A stretch of 64,000 bases of DNA from a bacterium (GTDB lineage: Bacteria; Gemmatimonadota; Gemmatimonadetes; Longimicrobiales; RSA9): the NCBI GenBank assembly GCA_003242735.1, contig QGVH01000010.1, positions 1-64,000 of the forward strand, given 5' to 3'. Under the pieces are notes generated by a model. The model saw nothing but the letters and a program-made list of their open reading frames with translations, was not told the DNA's origin and ran no database searches. Position numbers and translations under genes: made by a program. Numbering within the stretch: the stretch's first letter is position 1; each line of letters starts with the position of its first letter. This document shows positions 55,049-62,925 of the stretch, one piece after another.

Positions 55049-55774
55049 GTGGCGCCGCTCTCCATCACACGCGCCGGCGTGGCCGGCACCGTGCTCGCGC
55101 TGGTCGTCGCGCTGGTGTGCGTGCGACTCGGCATCTGGCAGCTCGATCGGCTCGAACAACGCAGACAGTCCAACGCCGCGATCGCCGAGCGGCTGAGCGG
55201 CGCGACGGTCACGCTGCGGGACATGCCCCAGGACACCGTCGGCCTGCTGTACCGGACCGTCGAGGTCGAGGGGCGGTACGACATCGCGCGCAGCATCGTC
55301 CTGCGCGGCCGGGCGCACGAGGGCATGCCTGGCGTCCACGTCTTCACGCCGCTGCGGCTGCCCAACGGGAGCGCGATCCTGGTCAACCGCGGCTGGGTCC
55401 CCTCGCCGGACGCCGCGACCATTGACCTGGACGCGCTGCCGCCGCCCGCCTCCGATCGGGTGCGCGGGATCGCCCTGCCGTTCCACGCAGACGGCGTGGC
55501 GGTCGTGGATCGGAACGACTTCCGCGTGACCTGGACGATCCTGGACCTCGCCGCGCTGCGCCAGCAGTTCCCCTACCCGCTGGCGAGCTTCTTCGTGCAG
55601 GCGCTGCCCACGGACGCCGGCGCCGGCACGCTGCCGCGGCCGCTCCCGCCGCCGGAGCTGGATGACGGCCCGCACCTCGGCTACGCCATCCAGTGGTTCG
55701 CGTTCGCCACCATCGCGGTCGTGGGCTGGGCCTCTCTCGTGCTGCGGCGCTCCGCGCAGCGATCGCGCCCGTGA
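55049..55774 (+). CDS. SURF1-family cytochrome oxidase assembly protein
   Basis: The 241-residue membrane protein helps build haem-copper cytochrome oxidases. It has the two terminal membrane segments (about 8-28 and 213-233) and the family motifs VRLGIWQLDRLEQRR, VHVFTPLRLPNGSAILVNRGW, and HLGYAIQWFAF. The start is a GTG after AGGAGG. No cytochrome oxidase genes are adjacent. Confidence 0.9.
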   Translation: MAPLSITRAGVAGTVLALVVALVCVRLGIWQLDRLEQRRQSNAAIAERLSGATVTLRDMPQDTVGLLYRTVEVEGRYDIARSIVLRGRAHEGMPGVHVFTPLRLPNGSAILVNRGWVPSPDAATIDLDALPPPASDRVRGIALPFHADGVAVVDRNDFRVTWTILDLAALRQQFPYPLASFFVQALPTDAGAGTLPRPLPPPELDDGPHLGYAIQWFAFATIAVVGWASLVLRRSAQRSRP

Positions 55775-55864
55775 ACGCGCCCGGCTCGGCGGCGTGGCCG
55801 GCCGCGCGCGCACGGGCACACGCGGGCAGCTCCGTGTGGTCCACCGCCGGATCGGTGGCCGGGC

Positions 55865-56269
55865 CTACCAGACCGAGATGCTCGAGAGGTTCAGGTTGTT
55901 CTCCAGCCGCAGCTCGACGCGCTGCCCGCGCTCCACGATGACGGGCGGGAACACGTAGGGCCTGCCGCCGATCGGGTCCACAACGAGCTGCACGTTCGAG
56001 GCGGCCGTGATCACGGAGGACGGCAGGACGAACCGCTCGCGGCCCATGCTCGGGACCATCCCCAGCCGGGTGCGCGACCCGTTGCGCACCGCGTAGACGA
56101 CAATGTCCGCCCAGTTGTAGTTCTCGACCTCGACCACGACCTCACGCGCGGCTGCGGGCAGACCATCCTTCTCGAGGTCCAGCCCTGCGCCCGCACACGC
56201 GGCCACCACGCAAGCCGCCAGAACGATCAGCAGCCCCTGGATCCCTTGCCTCGACCACACCGACTCCAT
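55865..56269 (-). CDS. Putative lipoprotein, unknown function
   Basis: The 134-residue protein begins MESVWSRQGIQGLLIVLAAC and has a hydrophobic signal with AACVVAAC, the second Cys (about 25) likely lipid-modified. The mature part is beta-rich (EVVVEVENYNWADIVVYAV, RVELRLENNLNLSSISVW) and recalls small envelope proteins of unknown role in this phylum. AGGAGCAGCA precedes the ATG. Confidence 0.72.
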   Translation of the reverse strand: MESVWSRQGIQGLLIVLAACVVAACAGAGLDLEKDGLPAAAREVVVEVENYNWADIVVYAVRNGSRTRLGMVPSMGRERFVLPSSVITAASNVQLVVDPIGGRPYVFPPVIVERGQRVELRLENNLNLSSISVW

Positions 56270-56301
56270 TGCTGCTCCTTCGCCGACCCATGCCACGAGA
56301 A

Positions 56302-56340
56302 GCGAAGGGCGCCACGCGCGTACGCGCGGGCGCCCTTCGC
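56302..56340. terminator. Near-perfect 39-base palindrome
   Basis: A perfect 12-base outer stem (GCGAAGGGCGCC with GGCGCCCTTCGC) encloses a self-complementary CGCGCGTACGCGCG. It lies 33 bases upstream of the lipoprotein start and downstream of the FadR-type gene, so it may be a terminator or an operator. Confidence 0.5.
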
Positions 56341-56542
56341 GGGGTGATGACGCTCCGTTCCCCGGGGCCGTGGGTCCGACAAGAATTGTGCCGGCGGCGT
56401 CGTCGGCCCGGTTCGACGATCCTGCGCCGGGGTCGGGCCGGGAGCGGATCGGGTGCACGCGGAGGAGACGGCTCGGGTCGCTTCCACGGACGGGGAGAGC
56501 GCGAGGACGCGGGGCCGGGAGCGCACGAGAACGCGCTCCCCG

Positions 56543-57274
56543 TCACCAGCTCCCGCGCTCCCCCATGCTCTCGATCACCCGAGCCAGGCGTTCCGCCGCG
56601 TTGCGCCAGTTCGTCTCCACCGCGAGCTGTGCGGCGCGCCCGTCGCCGGCCTCGATGCCGGCGATGATCGCGGCATGCTCGGCGACCGAGGTCTGGATCT
56701 CGTCCATGAGCGCGCTGATGTAGAGGCGCTCGTAGCGCTCGGCCTGCGGCTTGATCGCGTCGTGCAGGGCGAGGAGGCGCGGGCCGGCAGCGGCCTCGAC
56801 GTACATCCGGTGGAAGCCGAAATCCAGATCGAACACCCGGTTCTCGTCGGACCGCGGCGAGGACGCGGCCTCCGCCAGCTCGGCGTTGCAACGCTTGAGC
56901 GCATCCACCAGCAACATCCGGGGTCCCTTGGGCAACTCCGCGGCGAGCCGCCCGGCCAACGACTCCATCGCAGCCACAATGTGGAACAGCTCCCGGGCAT
57001 CCTCCTTCGTGAGCGGCGCCACGGTCGGCCGCGACTGACGCCCGCCCCCCGAAACCACGATGTAGCCTTCCTGCTGGAGCCGCTGGAGCGCGCTCCGCAC
57101 CGGCGTGCGGCTCACGCCGAGCCGCATCGCGATCTCCGTTTCGATGATCCGCGTTCCGGGTGCCAGCCGACCGCGCACGATCAGTTCGCGGAGCTGCTGA
57201 TACGCCCGGTTGACACGCTCGCCCCTGGGCACGACGCCCAGGGCCGTGTCGTTCGTCCCGCGGCTGGAACGCAT
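56543..57274 (-). CDS. GntR/FadR-type transcriptional regulator
   Basis: The 243-residue protein starts MRSSRGTNDTALG and has an N-terminal winged helix (RVNRAYQQLRELIVRGRLAP, TRIIETEIAMRLGVSRTPVR, SALQRLQQEGYIVV) and a C-terminal all-helical FCD domain with likely metal-ligand positions (DFGFHRMYVEAA, EHAAIIAGIEAGDG). FadR-type regulators respond to organic acids. No adjacent enzyme indicates the ligand. A longer frame from 57385 lacks a good start. Confidence 0.9.
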   Translation of the reverse strand: MRSSRGTNDTALGVVPRGERVNRAYQQLRELIVRGRLAPGTRIIETEIAMRLGVSRTPVRSALQRLQQEGYIVVSGGGRQSRPTVAPLTKEDARELFHIVAAMESLAGRLAAELPKGPRMLLVDALKRCNAELAEAASSPRSDENRVFDLDFGFHRMYVEAAAGPRLLALHDAIKPQAERYERLYISALMDEIQTSVAEHAAIIAGIEAGDGRAAQLAVETNWRNAAERLARVIESMGERGSW

Positions 57275-57693
57275 GGCGAGTCCGGATGATGGGTGAAGGT
57301 TCCGGGAAGCGCGGACACCGCGAGGCACGTCGAGGGGGCGCGCCACGGAGCCGGCTAGCGATGCGGACGGGTGGAGTCGCGCCACGGGGCCGCCGCCAGG
57401 GCGGGACCCGCGGCGGCCCCGCTGTCGATCGCCATGCCGAACTTAGTCTCTTCCTCGGACATAGGGCAAGGGCGTTGCCCCCGCCGTCGGCGCGAGGTCC
57501 GGCAAGGCACAGAGCGTGACGCGAGCCCCGTGGCTCCACGATCGCCGAACGGGCGTGAGCCGGCCGCGCCTCGCCCCACGGACGGACGACACGCGGCCGG
57601 CGGCGCGGAGCAGGCCCGGCGCGGATCCGGAAGCAGAGGCCCGCGGCGCGGGGGCTTGACACCCGTCCGCCGCAGCCGTCTCATGGATCCTGC

Positions 57694-58173
57694 ATGGCCG
57701 TCACGAGCGCTTTCGCACTCGCAGCCCACGCCGTAGCGCTCCTCGCCTTCCGCGGAGAGAACGGCGCGACGAGCGCGCTGATCGCAGCGAGCGCCAGCAC
57801 GCATCCGGCGCGCGTGCGGCGCGTGCTGGGCATGCTGGTCCGCGCAGGGATCGTGAGCGGGCGGGAAGGTGCGGGGGGCGGCTACGTGCTGGCCAGGTCG
57901 CCGGACGAGATCACGCTGGCGGAGGTGTTCGATGCCACCCGGGGCGAGGGCTCGCTGCTGCCGCTGCATCCGCGGCCGCCGAACGAGAAGTGCCCGATCG
58001 GCGCCGGGATCACCGCGACGCTGGTCGCCGTGGATGAGGCCATGGACGAGGCGTTGCGCACCGTGCTGGCGGCCCGCACGGTGAGCTGGCTGACCCGTCA
58101 GGCGTTGGCCGCGGCGATGCGCGGGACGGACGGGGAGGCGCCTGCCCTCACGAACGTCGTCAGCAAGGATTGA
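57694..58173 (+). CDS. Rrf2-family transcriptional regulator
   Basis: The 159-residue winged-helix protein has the Rrf2 pattern (SALIAASASTHPARVRRVL, GREGAGGGYVLARSPDEITL, ALRTVLAARTVSWL). Only one Cys (Cys100 in NEKCPIGAG) is seen, so it lacks the three-Cys iron-sulfur site of IscR and NsrR, and may be a redox- or ligand-sensing type. It lies 12 bases from the VOC dioxygenase gene, its probable target. Confidence 0.88.
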   Translation: MAVTSAFALAAHAVALLAFRGENGATSALIAASASTHPARVRRVLGMLVRAGIVSGREGAGGGYVLARSPDEITLAEVFDATRGEGSLLPLHPRPPNEKCPIGAGITATLVAVDEAMDEALRTVLAARTVSWLTRQALAAAMRGTDGEAPALTNVVSKD

Positions 58174-58185
58174 CGAGCGACCACC

Positions 58186-59055
58186 GTGACCACTGCCACG
58201 CCGCTCCCGCCCGCCACGCGCCTCGGCCACGTGCGCCTGCGCGTCCGCGACCTCGACAACGTGCTGGACTTCTACCAGCGCGTCCTCGGGCTCCGCATCA
58301 TCGAACGCGACGGCGACGTCGCCTCGCTCTCGGCGTCCGGTGCGGCGCCTCCGCTGCTGGTCCTCGAGGGCCGGCCCGGCGCTCCTCCCCGGCCGTTCCG
58401 GTCCACGGGGCTGTACCACTTCGCCATCCTGTTGCCGGACCGGCGCGCGCTGGCGCAGGCGTTGCTCCGGCTGGCGCGGCGGCGCTGGCCGCTCCAGGGC
58501 GCGTCCGACCACCTCGTCAGCGAAGCGCTGTACCTGGCCGACCCCGAAGGGAACGGCATCGAGCTGTACGCGGATCGGCCGCGCGAGTCGTGGCCGATCC
58601 GGCCCGACGGCGAGATCGCCATGGCCACCGAGCCGCTCGACCTCGACGGGCTGCTGCGGGAGGCCGGCCCCGACGAGGGTGACGACGCACCACTGCACCC
58701 CGGCGCCGTCGTCGGCCACATCCACCTCAACGTCTCGGACCTCGCTGCCTCGGAGGCGTTTTATCACGGGGTGCTCGGCTTCGACGTCACCACCCGTTCC
58801 TACCCCGGCGCGCTGTTCCTCGCCGCCGGCGGCTACCACCACCACATCGGCACCAACATCTGGGCGGGCCGCGGCGCACCCCGCCCGCCCGAGGGCGCAG
58901 CAGGGCTGGTCCACTTCGAGGTCGTCATCCCCGATGACGCCGCGCGGGAGGCGGTGCTCGCGCGTGCCCGCAGTGCGGGCGCGCCGGTGGAGCCCGTGAA
59001 CGGCGGCGTGCGCATCAGCGACCCGGACGGCATCCACGTCGTCGTCCGCGGCTGA
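58186..59055 (+). CDS. VOC-family ring-cleavage dioxygenase-like protein
   Basis: The 289-residue protein has two tandem VOC domains (about 12-130 and 175-285), as in CatE-type extradiol dioxygenases. Likely iron-ligand phrases are RLGHVRLRVRDL, GLYHFAILLP, GNGIELYADRP in the first and VVGHIHLNVSD, GLVHFEVVIPD in the second; the last strand ends SDPDGIHVVVRG, so the third ligand of the second domain is not obvious. It starts GTG and is probably co-transcribed with the Rrf2 gene. The substrate is unknown. Confidence 0.85.
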   Translation: MTTATPLPPATRLGHVRLRVRDLDNVLDFYQRVLGLRIIERDGDVASLSASGAAPPLLVLEGRPGAPPRPFRSTGLYHFAILLPDRRALAQALLRLARRRWPLQGASDHLVSEALYLADPEGNGIELYADRPRESWPIRPDGEIAMATEPLDLDGLLREAGPDEGDDAPLHPGAVVGHIHLNVSDLAASEAFYHGVLGFDVTTRSYPGALFLAAGGYHHHIGTNIWAGRGAPRPPEGAAGLVHFEVVIPDDAAREAVLARARSAGAPVEPVNGGVRISDPDGIHVVVRG

Positions 59056-59174
59056 TCCCTCCTCGCTCCGCAGTCCTCACGGGCGGCACACCCCGTGCGA
59101 CGCTTCGGCAGCGATGCATGCGCGGCGAGCGTGGCCGCGTACGGGGGCCGGGCGTGCGAACGCCGAGGTGCGCG

Positions 59175-59477
59175 ATGGCTGGAGCAGCGAAGTCGACGAC
59201 GGATCACGATGTCATTCGGCGGTGGGCCGAAGAGCGAGGCGGGCGACCCGCCCGGGTGAAGGGCACGGGGGGGCCCGGCGACCCGGGCATGCTCCGCATA
59301 GACTTCCCCGGCTACGCCGAGGAATCCCTCGAGGAGATCTCCTGGGATGACTGGTTCCGCAAGTTCGAGGAGAAGAACCTCGCCTTCCTCTACCAGGAGA
59401 CCATCGACGGCCAGCCGAGCCGGTTCTTCAAGCTCGTGGATCGGGGGAGCATCTCGGAGGAGAGGGAGGCGGCCTGA
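59175..59477 (+). CDS. Conserved small protein of unknown function
   Basis: The 100-residue protein, MAGAAKSTTDHDVIRRWAEE, is a small conserved family I recall from many bacteria, with GDPGMLRIDFPG, EESLEEISWDDWFRKFEEKN and AFLYQETIDGQPSRFFKLV as the core. Some annotations call it a glucan-branching-enzyme relative, without support here. No membrane segment. Isolated in the window; weak ribosome site. Confidence 0.75.
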   Translation: MAGAAKSTTDHDVIRRWAEERGGRPARVKGTGGPGDPGMLRIDFPGYAEESLEEISWDDWFRKFEEKNLAFLYQETIDGQPSRFFKLVDRGSISEEREAA

Positions 59478-59729
59478 TCGGACCGCGTCTGCGCGGTTCT
59501 CCGCGCTCCCCGCGTGAGCCCGAAGAGCGCGGAGCACACCGAAGATTGCGCAAAGACGAGAAGGGCGCCGAGGGAGGGTTGGCGTCCGGGGCGCCCGAGG
59601 GTTGCCCCGCCGGGGCGCCGTCCGGAGCCGCTGCCGGGGATCGCCCGCCGTCGTCGGCGCCAGGGATTGCCTCCCGCGGGGCGCTGGCCTACGCTAGGGC
59701 GGTTCACACCCCGCTTGCAGGAGGAGGCC

Positions 59730-60974
59730 ATGTTCGGCGCATGCAGTCCGCGTCGAATGAACGGCGCGTCGGGCTTCCCGCCCGCGCCCCTCTTCGCCGC
59801 CGTCCTCGCCCTCGCACTGACCGGCGCGTGCGCCCAGACGCCCGCGCCCCGAGCGGCCGACGATGCAGCGGCCGGGGCCGCAGAGCAGTACCGCTACTAC
59901 CCTGGCCCGGGCGACGACTGGAAGCGGCTCACGCCGGAAGAGGCGGCGATGGACGCCGCCTCGCTCGAGGAGGCGATCGCCTACGCCATCGAGAACGAGA
60001 CGCGCTGGCCGACCAGTCTCCGCCAGGCGCTCCAACAGACGTTCGGCGACCAGCCGCACAGCGAGATCATCGGGCCCGTCAAGGACCGCGGCGGACCGAA
60101 CGGCCTGATCGTGCGAGGCGGCTACATCGTCGCCGAGTGGGGCGAGACGGACCGCGTGGACATGACGTTCAGCGTGACCAAGAGCTTCCTCGCGACGGTC
60201 GCCGGCGTCGCGCTCGACGTCGGCCTCATCCGCAGCGTGCACGACCCCGTGCGCCAGTACGTGAGCGACGGTGGCTTCGACCCGCCGCGCAACCACGAGA
60301 TCACGTGGCACATGCTACTCAACCAGACCAGCGAGTGGGAAGGCACGCTGTGGGGCAAGCCGGACTCGGCGGATCGGCGCGAGGGCCGCGACCGTGTGCT
60401 GCGCAAGCCGGGCACGTTCTGGGAGTACAACGACGTACGCGTGAACCGCACCGCGCTCGCGCTCCTGCAGGTCTGGCGGCGGCCGTTGCCGCGGGTGCTC
60501 AAGGCCGAGGTGATGGACCCCATCGGCGCGTCCGACCGCTGGGAGTGGCACGGCTACCAGAACTCGTTCGTCATGATCGACGGCGAGCCGATGCAGTCGG
60601 TGAGCGGCGGCGGGCACTGGGGCGGCGGGCTCTGGATGAGCGCGCGGGACATGGCGCGCTTCGGCTACCTGTACCTGCGCGGCGGGCGGTGGCGGGACCG
60701 GCAGGTGCTCTCCCGCGAGTGGGTGCGCATGGCGACGACGCCCACGCCCCTCAAGCCGACCTACGGCTACATGTGGTGGCTCAACACCGGCCGCGCGCTG
60801 TACCCGAGCGCGCCCGAGTCCAGCTTCTTCGCGCGGGGCGCCGGCGCCAACATCATCTGGGTGGACCCCGAGCACGACCTCGTGGCCGTCGTCCGCTGGA
60901 TCGACCCGGAGGCGGTGGACGGCTTCATCGCGCGGGTGCTGGCCTCCATTCGCAAGCCCGCCTCATCAGGGTGA
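59730..60974 (+). CDS. Class-C beta-lactamase-fold serine hydrolase, lipoprotein
   Basis: The 414-residue protein has a lipoprotein signal (AAVLALALTGAC, Cys34) after GAGGAGG. The serine-penicillin-binding fold is shown by SVTK (Ser148, Lys151), a YxN (WEYNDVRVN), and a GGGHWGGGLWMSARDMARFG region. It probably acts as an esterase, amidase or D-aminopeptidase in the envelope rather than a resistance enzyme. The region around DPVRQYVSDGGFDPP is usual for this group. Confidence 0.9.
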   Translation: MFGACSPRRMNGASGFPPAPLFAAVLALALTGACAQTPAPRAADDAAAGAAEQYRYYPGPGDDWKRLTPEEAAMDAASLEEAIAYAIENETRWPTSLRQALQQTFGDQPHSEIIGPVKDRGGPNGLIVRGGYIVAEWGETDRVDMTFSVTKSFLATVAGVALDVGLIRSVHDPVRQYVSDGGFDPPRNHEITWHMLLNQTSEWEGTLWGKPDSADRREGRDRVLRKPGTFWEYNDVRVNRTALALLQVWRRPLPRVLKAEVMDPIGASDRWEWHGYQNSFVMIDGEPMQSVSGGGHWGGGLWMSARDMARFGYLYLRGGRWRDRQVLSREWVRMATTPTPLKPTYGYMWWLNTGRALYPSAPESSFFARGAGANIIWVDPEHDLVAVVRWIDPEAVDGFIARVLASIRKPASSG

Positions 60975-61007
60975 CGGCCTGCCCGACGGCGATGGACCGC
61001 CCGGACG

Positions 61008-62263
61008 TCAGCCCTCCGCCGCAGGGATGGTGAAGCAGAACGAGCTGCCCGCTCCCGGCTGGCTCTCCGCCCAGATGCGTCCCCCGTGCGCCTCGACGAT
61101 GCCGCGGACGATCGTGAGCCCGAGGCCCAAGCTCCCCCGCGCCTTCTTGCCGGCCTGCCAGAACGGATCGAACACGTGGGCCAGCGCCGCGGGCGCGATG
61201 CCCACACCGGTGTCGGTGACGCGGTAGAGCACGGCGTCCGCCGTCGACTGGACCGAGACCTCCACCGAGCCGCCGGGCTCCGTGAACTTGAGCGCGTTGC
61301 CGATCAGGTTGGCGAGGGCCTGGCCGATGCGGAGCCGGTCGGCGTTCACCGGCGGCAGGTCGCCCTGCACGCGGCATTCGATGTCGATCCCCTTCTCGGC
61401 GGCGATCGGCTCGAACTCGGCGGCGACGCTGCGCAGCGCCTCGCCGGGATCGAGGCGGCCGACATCGAGCCTCAGGCGCCCGGCATCGATGCTGGCCGCG
61501 TCCACCAGGTCCCGGATCAACGCATCCATGCGCTGCGCCGCACGCTCGACCACCTCGAGCCGCTCCTCCACCACCCCCCTCCCTTCCTTCAGCAACGCCA
61601 GGCTCATGGCGATCGTGCTCAGGGGGTGCGCAGATCGTGGGCGACGACGGCCATGATCTCCTCGCGTGCACGGATCGCCTGCTGCGCCTCGCGGTAGAGC
61701 CGGGCGTTGTCCACGGCGAGCGCCGCCAGCCGGCCCAGGTCCCGGGCGAGGCCGAGGTCGGGCTCGTCGTAGATGCGCTCGGAGGGTCCGGACACCAGGC
61801 AGATCACGCCCACCGCCCTCCGCCGCGCCTCGAGCGGGACCATCATCGCGGAACGCACCTCGAGCTGCGCGAGGTAGCGCATGAGCTCACGCTGGTCGCG
61901 GAAGAGCCGTCGCGCGACCCCCTTGGAGAACTCGCGCAGCAGCAGCGGCTGCCCGGTCCGGAGCACGTGACCGACGAGGCTGCGCGGGTTGTGCGGCCCC
62001 GACTCGTACATGCCCGTCAGCTCGAACAGCATCGCTTCCTTCTCCGGGTCGACGCACGCGACGGCGAAGCGTCGGACCTCGTCGCCTTCGGCGACGTAGA
62101 GGACGCACGCGTCCGCCAGCGCAGGCACCGCGAGCCGCGGCACACGCTGGAGCGTTTCCTCGTAGTCCAGCGACGAGGCGAGGGCTTCACCGGCGGAGGA
62201 AAGGAAACGGAGTGACTCCTCCACCGGTCTGGCTGTGGGAGAGTCCGCGGAGACGCCGGCCAT
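61008..62263 (-). pseudogene. GAF sensor histidine kinase with a one-base frameshift
   Basis: Two adjacent frames form one kinase: residues from 62263 (MAGVSADSPTARPVEE, a GAF domain, then EEIMAVVAHDLRTP) end at a stop, and a second frame to 61008 resumes at LSTIAMSLALLKEG and carries the HisKA remainder and a full ATPase domain (GNALKFTEP, DTGVGIAP, GSLGLGLTIVRGIVEAHGG). The join is a tract of five C (61622-61626 on the complementary strand); a sixth C would restore AHDLRTPLSTIAMSL, the H box. This is either a real inactivating deletion or a homopolymer error. GGAGGACCA precedes the start. Confidence 0.85.
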
Positions 62264-62308
62264 TGGTCCTCCGCAATTGCGTGGATCGTGCTTTGGCGCG
62301 CGGATGTG

Positions 62309-62866
62309 CTACGCCGTCAATTCCGCCAGTGCGGCGCGATACGTGTCGAGATCGGCGGCGGAAAAGAGAACGAAGCGCACCTCGTCGAGTGCGCCGGGAT
62401 TCGATTGGATCCAATCCACGCAGGTGCGGAGCGCGACACGCGCGGCTTCGGCCACGGGATAGCCGTACGCACCCGTGCTGATGGAAGGGAACGCGACGGT
62501 CCGGAGCCCCTCGTCCCGCGCGACGTCGAGCGAGCTGCGATACGCGGACGCGAGCGTTTCCGGCTCGCCGGCGTGGCCGCCCCGCCAGCGTGGGCCGACG
62601 GTGTGGATCACGCGCGAGGCGGGCAGGTTTCCCGCCGTCGTGGAGACCGCGGAGCCGGCGGGCAGGCCATCCGGGTACCGGTCGGCACGGATGCGCTTGC
62701 ACTCTTCCAGGATGGCGGGCCCGCCCTTGCGATGGATCGCGCCATCCACGCCGCCGCCGCCCATGAGGGTGGAGTTCGCCGCGTTGACCACGGCGTCGAC
62801 GGCCTGCTCGGTGATGTCGCCCTGGATCAGGCGGAGCCGGGTGCTGCCGACCTGGAGTTCGTCCAC
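62309..62866 (-). CDS. Macrodomain ADP-ribose hydrolase/phosphatase
   Basis: The 185-residue protein begins VDELQVGSTRLRLIQGDITE (GTG behind GGGAG) and has the MacroD-type loops DAVVNAANSTLMGGGGVDGA, GYPVAEAARVAL and FPSISTGAYGYP. These proteins remove ADP-ribose from proteins, RNA or O-acetyl-ADP-ribose. It sits between two sensor-kinase genes on the same strand. An ATG further upstream (62929) is less favoured. Confidence 0.93.
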   Translation of the reverse strand: MDELQVGSTRLRLIQGDITEQAVDAVVNAANSTLMGGGGVDGAIHRKGGPAILEECKRIRADRYPDGLPAGSAVSTTAGNLPASRVIHTVGPRWRGGHAGEPETLASAYRSSLDVARDEGLRTVAFPSISTGAYGYPVAEAARVALRTCVDWIQSNPGALDEVRFVLFSAADLDTYRAALAELTA

Positions 62867-62925
62867 CGGATCACGCTCCCACGGCGATCGATGCACATGG
62901 CAATCTCCACCGCCGGCGACCGCTG

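Noticed and set aside
61600-61640. Programmed ribosomal frameshifting at the C tract
   Set aside because: No slippery-site pattern of known type or downstream pseudoknot is evident; a lost base is simpler.
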